Below, one piece after another: positions 1 through 9,308 of a stretch of 64,000 nt of DNA. The translations under genes and the position numbers were made by a program. Source of the DNA: Alphaproteobacteria bacterium (GTDB taxonomy: Bacteria; Myxococcota_A; UBA796; UBA2385); the NCBI GenBank assembly GCA_020632755.1, contig JACKEY010000010.1, positions 62,001 through 126,000 on the forward strand. The letters run 5' to 3'. A model generated the notes under the pieces. It saw only the letters and a list, made by a program, of their open reading frames with translations. It made no database searches and was not told the DNA's origin. Positions within the stretch are counted from its first letter, which is position 1. The number at the start of each line of letters is the position of its first letter.

Positions 1-1094
1 TGCAAGAAGGCGGGCACGACACCGACCAGCAGGACGGCCAGCGGGAAGCTGGCCGCGCCGTGCATGGGGTTGATCAGGTAGTCGGCCGGCCAGCTGCTGC
101 CGATGACGCGGTGCAGCGACGCCAGCACGTTCTCTTCGTAGGAGTCCGGGCGGAGCGGCGCCTCGGCGATGGCGTCGTAGGGCGGGAAGGGCAGCCCGAA
201 GGTGGTCTCGGGCAGGTCCAGCAGCCCGCGAGACTTCGAGAGCGCGGCAGCGGCGGCCGCGGGGGCGTCCTGGCCACCCGCCTGGAAGTAGGGCAGCAGG
301 AACAGGAAGACGCCCACGCCCGCCACCAGGGCGGCCGGGGCCAGCCAGCGCGGCAGGCGTCGCCAGGCGCTCCGGTCGCGCCACAGCGAGAAGGCCAGCA
401 GCACCACCGACGCCATCGCCGTGAACAGGCCGTAGAACCAGTAGAAGGCCGAGACCGCCGTGAAGGCCAGGCCCACCAGGGCGCCGTCGAGGGGGCGACC
501 GTCGCGCAGCGCCCGCCGCAGGGCGATCGGGTAGAGCAGCACCCACCACAGCAGCACCTGCCGCAGGCCCGTGCCGTTGACGTCGACGATGACCAGCGGG
601 TTGAAGATCGCGACCAGGCTGGCAGCCAGGGCGACGACCCGGTCTTCCACCACGCTGCGGGCCAGCGCATAGGCGCACAGGCCGTTGCCGGTCAGCACGA
701 CCAGCACCTTGAGGTTGTGGTGGGCCGGGAAGTCCGTGAAGGCGTCCAGCACCGAGCTGATGAGCAGGATGTCCAGGATGTTGCCGGTCTCCGGGAACCG
801 GCCGAGGGAGATCAGCTGACGGAGGTGCTCGAGCGGCCCCAGGTCCAGGGAAGACAGGGCCTGGGCTTCCTGGAAGTGCCACCAGATGCGCCACAGCCAG
901 CCCCCGAGCTCGCCACCGCCGATGACCTGGCCCGACAGGTCGGCCGCCAGCGGCCAGGTGAAGCCGACGGCAGCGACCGCGGCGACCCCCATGGCCAGCA
1001 GCGCCTCGGCGCCCGCCGCAGGCAGGCGGCGGAGGGTGGCGCGCAGGCCGTCCCCGAGGGCATGGAGCTGGTTCCGGAGCATGGGCGGCATCAT
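1..1094 (-). CDS. Multi-pass membrane protein, GT-C/YfhO-like, 3' end missing
   Basis: The gene runs off the left edge; about 364 N-terminal residues are visible. It starts at ATG 1094 (a second ATG follows at 1091), only 10 nt after the stop of the upstream gene on the same strand. The visible protein has a short Arg-rich head and then many hydrophobic segments (for example LLAMGVAAVAAVGFTWPL and LKVLVVLTGNGLCAYALA). The order of a WPL/W-rich first loop, a VDVNGTGLRQ loop and an RALRDGRPLDGALVGLAF segment resembles that of the next gene, so the two are probably paralogues. Large proteins of this build are usually lipid-linked-sugar (GT-C type) glycosyltransferases or YfhO-like proteins. The catalytic acidic residues cannot be assigned from this fragment, so the specific activity is unknown. 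Confidence 0.75.
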   Translation of the reverse strand, partial: MMPPMLRNQLHALGDGLRATLRRLPAAGAEALLAMGVAAVAAVGFTWPLAADLSGQVIGGGELGGWLWRIWWHFQEAQALSSLDLGPLEHLRQLISLGRFPETGNILDILLISSVLDAFTDFPAHHNLKVLVVLTGNGLCAYALARSVVEDRVVALAASLVAIFNPLVIVDVNGTGLRQVLLWWVLLYPIALRRALRDGRPLDGALVGLAFTAVSAFYWFYGLFTAMASVVLLAFSLWRDRSAWRRLPRWLAPAALVAGVGVFLFLLPYFQAGGQDAPAAAAAALSKSRGLLDLPETTFGLPFPPYDAIAEAPLRPDSYEENVLASLHRVIGSSWPADYLINPMHGAASFPLAVLLVGVVPAFL

Positions 1095-1104
1095 ACGGTC
1101 GCGC

Positions 1105-2868
1105 TCAGGGGGCGGGGGCCACGACCATCACGACGATGCCGGTGCCGTCGTCGAAGCGCTGCTCCTCGACCAGCACCCCGGACAGGTAGGCGCGCATCAT
1201 GGCGAGCCCCTCCTCGCCGTACAGCGCCTCGTCGAGCACCACGAACCGCAGGCCCGCGTCCACCAGCCCGGCGATGACCCTCGTCCGACGCTCGGGGTCG
1301 CTCGTGGCCGACGGCGGGATCGGCCGGCCGACCGTCTGGGGCAGGGTCAGGTCGTCGAAGTCGCGCAGCACCATGCGCAGCTCGTCGTCGCGACGGCTGC
1401 GCTCGACCATGGTCAGCAGGCCGTTGGGGGCGTTGACGGCGGCGCGGTGGCTGTCGACCTGGAGCCACAGCTCGGCCGCGGACTGGATCTCCTGGCCCAG
1501 CTCGGCGAAGACGGGCAGCTCGTCGCGCTGGTGCAGGCGCTCGGCCGCCCGCACCTGGGGCAGGAACACGGCGGCGCCGTCCTGCTCGTGGTCGGCGACG
1601 AAGGCGATGGCAGCGGTGCGCGGGGGGTGGGTGAGCGGCAGGCTGCCGACGTAGCCGGTCTGCGCGGCCACCACGGCGGCGGCGGCGATGCCGGCGGGCA
1701 GGCCGAGCCACGGCAGCAGGCGCCACCGGGACAGGCCGACCTCGGCCGCCATGCCCAGACACAGCGTGAACGGCACGAGCAGGCGCCGCAGGAAACGCAG
1801 CACGGGCGGAGGATGCGCAGCAAGCAGATCGGCCACGGCGGACAGCGGCGTCCGCACCCAGCCGCCGAGCACGCCCGAGATCAGGCGGGGGTTCTCGTCC
1901 CCCGGGCCGAGTCCCAGGAGCAGGCAGGCCAGGGCGGCGACCAGCCAGGGAGAGGCCCGCACCGGTCGGACGAGGGACAGGCCCAGGGCGCCGAGCAGCA
2001 CCGCCGTCGGCACGAAGGAGGGGGTGAGCGTCCAGTCCCAGGGCTGGCCGATGGCACCGGCCTCCCACTGCAGCCAGGCCCGCATCTGGATGGCGTTGCC
2101 GACCATGCTGGACGGGGGCGCCTCGTCGAAGGGCAGGCCGTAGTAGAGCGCGCCGACCGCCGCCGCCCCGACGGCGGCGACTCCGCCGGCGATGCCCATG
2201 GCCACGGCGCGATCGCGCCACGACGCCCCCCCACCGGGCAGGGCCAGCAGCAGCAGCGGCGCCAGGCCGACGACGAAGACCGCGTGGTACGGGCTGTCCG
2301 CCGCGACGACGAAGCCCAGCAGCCCCGCCGCCACGGCGAACCGGCGGTCCCCGTCGCGCAGGGTCCGCCACAGGGCGGCCAGCAGCGCGGGCACGCCCCA
2401 GAACGCCACGTTCTCCGGCGTGCCGTCGGTGATCGCCAGGAACAGCATGGGCTGCGCGATGACCATCGCCCCGACCAGCCAGCCGGCCGAGCGCCGGCCG
2501 GTGACCTCGCGCGCCAGCCACGCGCTGGCCACGCCGGCCCCCCACAGCAGCAGCAGCATCCACAGGTCGTAGGCCACGACCGCGCCCAGCAGGTACACCA
2601 GCGGTGCCGCGACCAGGCTGCTGGCGAAGGGCAGGACCAGGATCTTCACGCCTTCGGGAAAGCCGACCCGGTCCGTCCAGAACGGCAACGGCAAGGCGCG
2701 GGCCTGCAGGTCCAGCCCCCAGATGCCCCGGATCACGTCGGACTGGGGCGCCCCCAGGATGCCGCCCTCGACGAACAGGCGGTGGTGGAGCACGACGACC
2801 AGCACGGCCAGGGCAGCGGCCTGCAGCCAGGGGGCGGCGGTCTCGATCCGGTGGCGGGTGTCCGACAT
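1105..2868 (-). CDS. Multi-pass membrane protein, GT-C/YfhO-like
   Basis: A 587-residue polytopic membrane protein starting at ATG 2868 (MSDTRHRIETAAPWLQ). A GTG 9 nt upstream is an alternative start. After a first hydrophobic segment (AAALAVLVVVLHHRLF) comes an extracytoplasmic loop and about ten further hydrophobic stretches. The last 200 or so residues are soluble (QVRAAERLHQRDELPVF to the end), as expected for a periplasmic tail. The arrangement matches the downstream truncated neighbour, with which it probably forms a two-gene operon. Its start faces the gene at 2929 across about 60 bp, so the two share a divergent promoter region. Function is inferred from topology only; no substrate can be named. 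Confidence 0.8.
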   Translation of the reverse strand: MSDTRHRIETAAPWLQAAALAVLVVVLHHRLFVEGGILGAPQSDVIRGIWGLDLQARALPLPFWTDRVGFPEGVKILVLPFASSLVAAPLVYLLGAVVAYDLWMLLLLWGAGVASAWLAREVTGRRSAGWLVGAMVIAQPMLFLAITDGTPENVAFWGVPALLAALWRTLRDGDRRFAVAAGLLGFVVAADSPYHAVFVVGLAPLLLLALPGGGASWRDRAVAMGIAGGVAAVGAAAVGALYYGLPFDEAPPSSMVGNAIQMRAWLQWEAGAIGQPWDWTLTPSFVPTAVLLGALGLSLVRPVRASPWLVAALACLLLGLGPGDENPRLISGVLGGWVRTPLSAVADLLAAHPPPVLRFLRRLLVPFTLCLGMAAEVGLSRWRLLPWLGLPAGIAAAAVVAAQTGYVGSLPLTHPPRTAAIAFVADHEQDGAAVFLPQVRAAERLHQRDELPVFAELGQEIQSAAELWLQVDSHRAAVNAPNGLLTMVERSRRDDELRMVLRDFDDLTLPQTVGRPIPPSATSDPERRTRVIAGLVDAGLRFVVLDEALYGEEGLAMMRAYLSGVLVEEQRFDDGTGIVVMVVAPAP

Positions 2869-2928
2869 CGGCAGCACCCTACCCTCGGAGAGGCTAGCCA
2901 AGGGCGAGAGCCCCCCACGCCCCCCGGA

Positions 2929-4653
2929 GTGCGCTTGTCGCTCGCCCGCCTCGACTCCGTCACCTGGTCCCGCAGGGGCCGCGTGGCGGCCGATGTCGCC
3001 TGCATGGTGCTGGTGCTGTGCATGGCGGCCGCGGTGTGGCCCCGGTCCGCACCGCCGACGGATCTGGATCTGGGGGTGGTGCCGTGGTGGGGGGGCACCC
3101 GCGACCTGCTGCTGGAGGGCCCGGACGCCGGCGAGTGGGCGCGGAACATCCGCCTGCTGGCGGCCTGGGACCTGGAGGCGCTGGACCATCACCGGCTGCC
3201 GACCTGGATGCTCATGGTCGCCGCCGTGCACAAGCTCGAGCCGTCGGTCGTGCTGGCGGGCCACCTGGTCAACCGCGGGCTGTACCTGGTGATGGCGCTG
3301 GCGGCTTTCGGCCTGGGCCGGCTGAGCGGCAGCCGCGCGGCCGGCGTGCTGGCCGCCGCCGTGTGCCTGGGTCTGCCGGCGGCGACGACCGCCAGCCAGC
3401 GGTTCGGGATCGACATCGCGATCATGGGCAGCCTGCCGGCGATGATGCTGCTGTCGGCCGTCGCGCTGCGGCGCTGGCCGGTGGGCCTGCTCGCCGGACT
3501 GGTGGCGGGGCTCGCCACCGGGCTGCACTACACGACCCTGCCCTACGCGCTGCCGCCGCTGGTGATGCTGCTGCTGGGGGGCCAGGGACTGTCACGGCGG
3601 CTCGGGGGAGCCCTGCTGTTCGTCCTGGGGGCCGGCGCGTCGCTGTGGTTCCTCAGCCACATCTACCCGATCCCCACGCTGGACCAGCTGGCCGGCGACA
3701 TCGCCAACGGCATCGACCCCGGCTACCGCGGCAACGGCCGCATCGCCGACGTGGCCGAGGCCCGGCAGACCCTGGAGCAGGGGCTGGTGGCCGGCGTCCC
3801 CGAAGCGGTCCAGACGGCCATCGCGGGCGCACGCCCCGAGGGCCTGCCGTGGGGCCTGCTGGTGGTGCTGCCGTGGCTGGGCATCGTGGGGCCGGGCCTG
3901 CGCTGGCGCGACGGGGATGGCCCGCCGTGGAAGGACTGGCTGCGCGGCACCGACGCCGCGCTGGGCATCGGGCTGCTGCTGTGCCTCGCGCCCCTCCCGC
4001 TGCTGGCCGCCGTCGACGCGCCCGAGCGCTACGGCAACAACTTCCTGCCGATCGTGGCCGTGCTGGTCGCCCGGGGGCTGGCGACCATCGCGGGCAGCGT
4101 GGATCTGGGGATCCGCCAGGCCTGGGGGCGCTGGCCCCGCGGGGTGCTGCTGGCCGTGCTGACGGTGCCCCTGGTGCTGCTGACCCTGCGCCCGGCGATG
4201 CACACCCGCGTCCAGCCCGCGCCTCGCCCCGACGAGCTCGGCATCGCCCTGCTCGGCCAGAGCCTGAGCGAGCACCTGCCTGCCGGCGTCGGCGTCGCCA
4301 GCCCGATCCGCGAGGCGCTGGTCGTCGCGGGCATGGAGTACTGCCCGCTGCGCATCTGCCCGGTCATCGACAGCGAGTCCGCCTTCGAGCAGTGCGTCCA
4401 GGTGATGGCCCAGGAATGCAGCGGCGACGGCCCGATCCCCTACGTGCGCACCACCGCGGCGCACTACTACGACCCCAACGCCACCGCCCGGCCCGCGATG
4501 GACGCCTGGGTCGCCGAGAAGTGGCCCGCCACCGACGAAGTCTCCTACCGCGACTTCAGCGCCTGGCTGCACCTCATCGACCGGCCCGACGTGCCCGACG
4601 GCTTCGACCCGCTCAAGCGCGGCCCGCTCCCCGACAACAACAGCGGGCTCTGA
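2929..4653 (+). CDS. Polytopic membrane protein, possible glycosyltransferase
   Basis: About 574 residues. There is no ATG near the 5' end. GTG 2929 is in frame, and TTG 2935 has GGAG 5 nt upstream, so the exact start is uncertain. The protein has a first membrane segment (VAADVACMVLVLCMAAAVW), a long loop ending in HHRLPTWMLMVAAVH, then eight or more hydrophobic segments to about residue 430. A C-terminal soluble domain with several Cys (MEYCPLRICPVIDSESAFEQ) may be disulfide-bonded outside the membrane. The layout is like PMT/ArnT-type GT-C enzymes, but I see no diagnostic catalytic motif. It lies head to head with the gene at 2868 and tail to tail with the gene ending at 4677. Confidence 0.78.
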   Translation: MRLSLARLDSVTWSRRGRVAADVACMVLVLCMAAAVWPRSAPPTDLDLGVVPWWGGTRDLLLEGPDAGEWARNIRLLAAWDLEALDHHRLPTWMLMVAAVHKLEPSVVLAGHLVNRGLYLVMALAAFGLGRLSGSRAAGVLAAAVCLGLPAATTASQRFGIDIAIMGSLPAMMLLSAVALRRWPVGLLAGLVAGLATGLHYTTLPYALPPLVMLLLGGQGLSRRLGGALLFVLGAGASLWFLSHIYPIPTLDQLAGDIANGIDPGYRGNGRIADVAEARQTLEQGLVAGVPEAVQTAIAGARPEGLPWGLLVVLPWLGIVGPGLRWRDGDGPPWKDWLRGTDAALGIGLLLCLAPLPLLAAVDAPERYGNNFLPIVAVLVARGLATIAGSVDLGIRQAWGRWPRGVLLAVLTVPLVLLTLRPAMHTRVQPAPRPDELGIALLGQSLSEHLPAGVGVASPIREALVVAGMEYCPLRICPVIDSESAFEQCVQVMAQECSGDGPIPYVRTTAAHYYDPNATARPAMDAWVAEKWPATDEVSYRDFSAWLHLIDRPDVPDGFDPLKRGPLPDNNSGL

Positions 4654-4676
4654 GCCCGACCCGCGGCCCGGCAGGC

Positions 4677-6578
4677 TCAGCGCTGCGGCGGCCGCGGCCC
4701 CCCGCCCCGGGTCGGCAGGTCCAGCGCTTCGTCCTGGATCGAGACGTCGAGCAGCGGACCCTCGAGGGGGGCCCGGCGCAGGGACAGCGCCGGGGGGTAG
4801 AGCGCGGTCAGGAACGGGCGGCCCGCGGCTTCGTCACCGTGGCGGGTGCGCAGGACGCCCAGCGGCAGACAGTCGGCCGTCAGCTCGAGCGGGACGATGG
4901 TGGCGCTCACGCCTTCGGTGGGGGCGGTCGGCGCCCACTTGTGGCCGCAGGCGTCGCGGGCCTCGACGGCGGCGTCGGCCTCACCGCGCTGCACCACACC
5001 GAGCGCGTACCAGCCGGCACCCACGTCCAGCTCCAGCAGCGGGACCGCTTCCGTCTCGTCCACCGGGGCCCGACCGCCCGGGCGCGGACGCAGGCGGCGA
5101 CCGGTGTCCGTGCGGGTCACCGGCAGCTCCAGCCCGTCCAGCCGGTCGGCCTGCAGGAACACGCTGGGGTCCCCGGGGATCAGCGCCTGCTCGACCTGCA
5201 GCGCGCCGCGGGGCAGGTCCTCGCGCGGCCGCATGCCGACCATCGGGGCCAGGCGCACCAGCTCCCCGGTGACCAGGTCGTCCCGGCCCCAGTCGGCGGC
5301 GGGCGTGCGGTGCAGGGTGGGGGCGCCGACCGCGCGGCCGATGGCCCCGATGCCCAGGAACAGCTGTCCGCGGGCCACCGACGTCTCGGTGTCGCCCACG
5401 ATGGCCGGCGCGCGCGGCGGGCGCAGGACCGACGCCGCTGCGACCAGGCCCACCGCCGCCGCCGCCACCCGGCGCGGCCAGGACGGCCAGCCGGTCAGGC
5501 CGACCGCCAGCGCCACCGCGAGCCCGGCCGCTCCGGTCAGCCGCTGGACCGTGTTGGTGCCCGGGTAGAGACACAGCGGCCCCCAGACCGCCAGCATCAG
5601 CCACAGGCCGGGCGCGGCGGGCGCCCCGCGGGCCAGGACCAGGGCGAGGGCGAAGGCCGCGGCGAGGCCGAACCCCACCGGGTCCAGGCCGAGCAGCCAG
5701 CCCACCACGGCCACCGCGATGGGGAGGAGGAGGGAGAGGCGCGCCCGCACCGTCGGGGCGAGGCTGAAGCAGAGGAGGAGGAGCAGGAGCCCGAACAGGA
5801 GGAGCCGCGGCGCACCCAGGTCCCCCGACGCCTCGACCGCTTCCGTCAGGAAGCCATCGAGCCGCTCGAGGCGACCGCCGGAGACGTTGCCGCTGCGCAG
5901 CACGTTGGCCGGATGCCAGGTGAAGGCGATGCCGCCGACCGCGACGGCGGCGGCGCCGACCGCGGGCAGGATCCGGCGGTGCTGCAGGGCCAGCAGCACC
6001 ATCGGCCCGGCGACCAGCCAGCCCGGCTCCTTGAACAGGCCGGCGGCGACCAGCAGCAGCAGCCCGACGACGGGCAGCCGCCCGCTCCGCATGGCCCCGA
6101 CCCAGGCGAACAGCGCCCAGGTGGCAGCCGCGAGCTCGCCGGCTGAGCAGATCCACGCGTTCCACCACGGCAGGTCCCAGGCCCCGCCGGTCGACAGCAG
6201 GACGAGGGCCGCGACCGGGCCCGCGCGACGATCCCCGGCCAGCCGCGCTGCCAGGGCCCCCGCGCCGACGATGCCTGCCAGCAGCAGGCCGACGTTGGCC
6301 GCCCACACCCCGTGGAACCGCCCGTCGCCGAGCATCGCACCGGCCCAGGTCGCGATGAGCGTGAGCGGACGGACGTGCTCGTGCACCGAGTGCCGCCCGG
6401 TCAGGGCCCGCCAGGGCGCGTCCCGATGGTCGAGGACCCAGCGCATGTTGGTGAGGTCGTCGGCGACATGCCAGTGCTGCCAGGAAGGCGCCACGGACAA
6501 GGCGAACAGACCGACGACCGCAGCCCACGCCGCGACGATGAAGGCCCGATCACGCGGTCTCACCGACGTTTCATTCAT
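4677..6578 (-). CDS. Large polytopic membrane protein with C-terminal soluble domain
   Basis: About 633 residues from ATG 6578 (MNETSVRPRDRAF); an in-frame GTG at 6623 would add 15 residues. The first membrane segment (FIVAAWAAVVGLFALSVAP) is followed by a loop with HVADDLTNMRWVLDHRDAPW, reminiscent of the acidic first loop of GT-C glycosyltransferases, then about ten hydrophobic segments. The last 200 residues are hydrophilic and contain DACGHKW. It is the fourth large membrane protein in a row, which suggests a locus handling lipid-linked glycans or surface polymers. That is inference. The stop codons of this gene and of its convergent partner at 4653 lie in the two arms of a TGAGCC...GGCTCA inverted repeat. 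Confidence 0.78.
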   Translation of the reverse strand: MNETSVRPRDRAFIVAAWAAVVGLFALSVAPSWQHWHVADDLTNMRWVLDHRDAPWRALTGRHSVHEHVRPLTLIATWAGAMLGDGRFHGVWAANVGLLLAGIVGAGALAARLAGDRRAGPVAALVLLSTGGAWDLPWWNAWICSAGELAAATWALFAWVGAMRSGRLPVVGLLLLVAAGLFKEPGWLVAGPMVLLALQHRRILPAVGAAAVAVGGIAFTWHPANVLRSGNVSGGRLERLDGFLTEAVEASGDLGAPRLLLFGLLLLLLCFSLAPTVRARLSLLLPIAVAVVGWLLGLDPVGFGLAAAFALALVLARGAPAAPGLWLMLAVWGPLCLYPGTNTVQRLTGAAGLAVALAVGLTGWPSWPRRVAAAAVGLVAAASVLRPPRAPAIVGDTETSVARGQLFLGIGAIGRAVGAPTLHRTPAADWGRDDLVTGELVRLAPMVGMRPREDLPRGALQVEQALIPGDPSVFLQADRLDGLELPVTRTDTGRRLRPRPGGRAPVDETEAVPLLELDVGAGWYALGVVQRGEADAAVEARDACGHKWAPTAPTEGVSATIVPLELTADCLPLGVLRTRHGDEAAGRPFLTALYPPALSLRRAPLEGPLLDVSIQDEALDLPTRGGGPRPPQR

Positions 6579-6739
6579 GCGCTCGATTCCTGCATGTCGC
6601 ACCTCCGAGGGCTCGACCGGCACCCTCGGGGGCTAAGATCCCAGTGAACGCGACGCACTCCCCCACCGAACCCGGGTCCCACCGATCGGCTGCGGGGCGC
6701 ATTCCCGCTGCGCGTTCCCCCGCACCACCGGGAGACCCC

Positions 6740-7900
6740 ATGGCGCCCATCGGACGCACCCAGGCAGGAACCGGAGCCGAGCGAGGCTCCGCCGCCATCA
6801 TCGCCGCCGTCAGCTTCGTCGTGCTGTGCGGCTTCGGCGCGCTGGTCATCGACCTCGGCTACGCCGGCATGGTCGAGGGCCAGCTGCAGACCACCGCGGA
6901 CGCCGCCAGCCTGGCCGGCGCGCGCGTCCTCGACGGCACCGACGACGGGCTGGTCGCGGCCCGCGACACCGCCGTGGCCATCGGCGAGCTGAACCCCGCG
7001 AACGGCGAGGTCGTGACCCTCGACCGCAACGACGCCAACGATCCCGCAGGCGACATCGTGCTGGGCGTGTGGGACGGCGCGAACTTCACCGCGTCCACCA
7101 CGGCGACCGCCGTCAACGCGGTCCAGGTCCGGGCCCGCCGCCCCGACCTGACCAGCTTCCTGTCGCGGGTGGCCTTCGGCGTCGAGAACCTGGACGTCGG
7201 CGCCCAGGCGACGGCGATCTCCGGGCCGCTCGGCGGCGCGGGCAAGGTGCCCTGGTACCTGCCCTTCGGCCTGCCCGAGTGCCTGTTCGACACCTTCGAC
7301 GACGAGACACTCCAGGACATGGAGTTCAAGCTGTCGCCGGCCGGCGTCGACAACACGGGCTGGGCGGCGATCGGCGACACGACCAACGCGAACTTCCTCA
7401 AGAACCACTTCGCCGCGACGTCGACCTGCATGAAGGAGTGGGCCTACGAAGGCGACATCTCCGACGACTGCACCGCCGCCAGCGTCGAAGAGAACGTCGA
7501 CCTGCACAACGGCGCGGTCGACTCGGTGCTCAACTACATCGGCAACAACATCGCCACCGACGGCATCCCGTGGGGCGACGTGCCGGGCGACTGGGGCACC
7601 CAGCCGGCCCAGCACGCGGGCAGCCGGATCAGCAGCAGCGACTACGGCTACGTCTACGTCGGCGCCATCCCGATCTTCGAGTCCGGCCCCGAGTACTGCA
7701 CCAGCGCTGGGGCCTGGACCGAGACCGTGCCCATCAAGGGCTTCGTCATGGCCATCCTCTACGACGTGACCGGCGGCTCGGCGGCCAACAAGAACGTCTA
7801 CGTCCGCATCGACGTGAAGACCGACTACGACGTCGGCGTGGCCTACGGCGGCAGCGACTACGGCGTCCAGGCCGAGACCCCCTCCACCCTGGTGAAGTGA
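6740..7900 (+). CDS. TadG-like pilus-assembly protein (Tad domain)
   Basis: 386 residues from ATG 6740, preceded by a GGAGA ribosome site. The N-terminus carries the Tad/TadE-G class signature: a short basic head, ERGSAAIIAAVSFVVLCGFG, and ALVIDLGYA, followed by VEGQLQTTADAASLAGARVL. In this family that forms a single N-terminal membrane helix with a periplasmic body. The remaining 300 residues contain a few Cys pairs and no visible von Willebrand A motif, so this is the short form. Two TadE-like genes follow at 4-nt and overlapping spacing, making a minor-pseudopilin cluster. The Tad ATPase, platform and prepilin peptidase genes are not in this window. Confidence 0.85.
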   Translation: MAPIGRTQAGTGAERGSAAIIAAVSFVVLCGFGALVIDLGYAGMVEGQLQTTADAASLAGARVLDGTDDGLVAARDTAVAIGELNPANGEVVTLDRNDANDPAGDIVLGVWDGANFTASTTATAVNAVQVRARRPDLTSFLSRVAFGVENLDVGAQATAISGPLGGAGKVPWYLPFGLPECLFDTFDDETLQDMEFKLSPAGVDNTGWAAIGDTTNANFLKNHFAATSTCMKEWAYEGDISDDCTAASVEENVDLHNGAVDSVLNYIGNNIATDGIPWGDVPGDWGTQPAQHAGSRISSSDYGYVYVGAIPIFESGPEYCTSAGAWTETVPIKGFVMAILYDVTGGSAANKNVYVRIDVKTDYDVGVAYGGSDYGVQAETPSTLVK

Positions 7901-7904
7901 CTCC

Positions 7905-8309
7905 ATGCCGGCCCTGAACCACACCGGGCGGCGCGGCGGCATCGCCATCGAAGTCGCCCTGACCATGCCCGTCATCGTCCTGCTCTTCGTGGGCATCGTC
8001 GAGTGGGGCGTCACCTTCCCGCAGCAGCTGCAGTTCGAGAACATCGCCCGGGACGCCGCCCGCGCGGGCTCGGTCGAGCTGCGCGTGGACGACCCCGAGG
8101 GCGCCGCGGTGGCCATGGCCACGCACCGGCTGACCCAGTCCGGGTTCACGCCGTCCGAAGTCACCGTCACCACGTCCATCGACCCGTCCGCTGGCGGCGA
8201 CGCGCTGACCGTGACCGTGACCAAGGACTACACCGCCCTGTTCGGGCTGGTGCCCACGCCGCTTCAGCTCATCGGCACGGCCAGCTTCCGGCTCGAGGAC
8301 AACACCTGA
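7905..8309 (+). CDS. TadE-like minor pseudopilin
   Basis: 134 residues. The N-terminus has the TadE pattern: a basic, Gly-rich head followed by GIAIEVALTMPVIVLLFVGI and EWG. The Glu five residues into the hydrophobic segment is the feature that prepilin peptidases usually require. The C-terminal half is a small extracytoplasmic domain (DALTVTVTKDYTALFGLVP) typical of TadE. It starts 4 nt after the TadG-like gene, and its stop overlaps the next ATG (TGATG), so the three genes are probably translationally coupled. Such proteins are minor subunits or assembly factors of Flp/Tad pili. Confidence 0.88.
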   Translation: MPALNHTGRRGGIAIEVALTMPVIVLLFVGIVEWGVTFPQQLQFENIARDAARAGSVELRVDDPEGAAVAMATHRLTQSGFTPSEVTVTTSIDPSAGGDALTVTVTKDYTALFGLVPTPLQLIGTASFRLEDNT

Positions 8310-8740
8310 TGCGCCTGCTCCTCCCGCGCACGTCGACCACCCAGGTGCCCCGCCGTGGCTCCAGCTCCGTCGAGTTCGCCCTCACCGGCGGCCTGCTGTT
8401 GGTGCTGCTCATCGGGCTGATGGAGTCCGCCTGGCTGTTCCACCACTACTTCGCCACCGTGCGCGCCGCGCAGCGCGGGGCCCGCATCGCCGTCGCCATC
8501 GAAGACGACGCCGCGGCCCTGGCCGCCGCCACGGACGAGGTCCAGGCCGCCCTGCAGGGCTTCGGCGTGAACCCCGACGACGCCACCGTGACGACCACGG
8601 TGGACCTGGTCGACGAGACCGAGGTGCTCACGGTCAAGGTCGTGCTGGACGGCACCCAGCTGGTGGGGCTCGTGCCCCTGCCGGACCAGATCGAGTCGAC
8701 CACCAGCCTGCGCCGCGAGATCTTCGTCCCGAGCGAGTGA
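8309..8740 (+). CDS. TadE-like minor pseudopilin (second copy)
   Basis: 143 residues from ATG 8309, which overlaps the stop of the preceding TadE-like gene. The head RRGSSSVEFALTGGLLLVLL contains the TadE-type Ser-x-Val-Glu-Phe motif before a single membrane helix ending in LMESAWLFHHYF. The C-terminal domain (EVLTVKVVLDGTQLVGLVP) ends with the same Thr/Val strand and GLVP loop as the first copy, indicating paralogues. Together with the TadG-like gene it forms a three-gene set of pseudopilin-like subunits. A Tad pilus minor subunit is the likeliest role; the pilin and motor must be encoded elsewhere. Confidence 0.87.
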   Translation: MRLLLPRTSTTQVPRRGSSSVEFALTGGLLLVLLIGLMESAWLFHHYFATVRAAQRGARIAVAIEDDAAALAAATDEVQAALQGFGVNPDDATVTTTVDLVDETEVLTVKVVLDGTQLVGLVPLPDQIESTTSLRREIFVPSE

Positions 8741-8776
8741 GCTTCCAGCGCCCTCGCCGGTGGATAGGGGCCGGAC

Positions 8777-9190
8777 ATGACCCCGTTGGCCCCCGCGACC
8801 ACCCTGCGCAGCCGCCCCCACGCGGTGCGGCTGGCCTGCGTCCAGGTGGTGCAGTGGCTGATGCGCGCCGACGGCCGCGCCACCACCCGCGAGCAGCTGC
8901 AGGTCGTCGACCTCGCGCGGTTCCTGGACGTGGACCCGGCCGGTCTGGCCGCCGTCCCCAGCTGGAACGAGTCCTGGCCGGCGCTGCTCGCCGACGACGG
9001 CATGACCGTGCTGATGCAGGCCGCGCTGCTGGTCACCGCCGACGACAGCGAGGATCCGGGCGAGCTGGCCTGCCTGGAACAGCTCCAGGTCGCCTTCGGC
9101 CTGCCCGCGGAAGCGGTCGAGCAGGTGCTGGCCTGGGCCCGGGACGGCCAGGCCTGGCTGGCGCGGGGCAAGGCGCTGCGCCGCGCCTGA
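8777..9190 (+). CDS. Small helical protein, possibly TerB-like
   Basis: 137 residues, cytoplasmic, no signal peptide. It is mostly helical by composition. The first half contains MRADGRATTREQLQVVDLAR, resembling the acidic ADG...E repeat of TerB-type domains. The second half (DDSEDPGELACLEQLQVAFG, then LPAEAVEQVLAWARDG) looks like the second TerB repeat. This similarity is weak and judged by eye, so the annotation is tentative. It follows the pseudopilin genes after 36 nt and could be in the same transcript. No enzymatic motif is visible. Confidence 0.6.
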   Translation: MTPLAPATTLRSRPHAVRLACVQVVQWLMRADGRATTREQLQVVDLARFLDVDPAGLAAVPSWNESWPALLADDGMTVLMQAALLVTADDSEDPGELACLEQLQVAFGLPAEAVEQVLAWARDGQAWLARGKALRRA

Positions 9191-9308
9191 GCCCGCGGAA
9201 CGGCATGCACCCGGCGCCCGTGTGCAGCGCAGACCCGACGGGCTACCTCCTCGGACCGGACCGCCTCGTCCGCGTCCCGCCCCGCCGGGCCGACGCCAGG
9301 GAGCCCGC

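Noticed and set aside
1..4653. Plus-strand open frames over the first two membrane-protein genes
   Set aside because: Translations are Arg/Gly/Gln/His-rich with no domain; the minus-strand frames give coherent membrane proteins.
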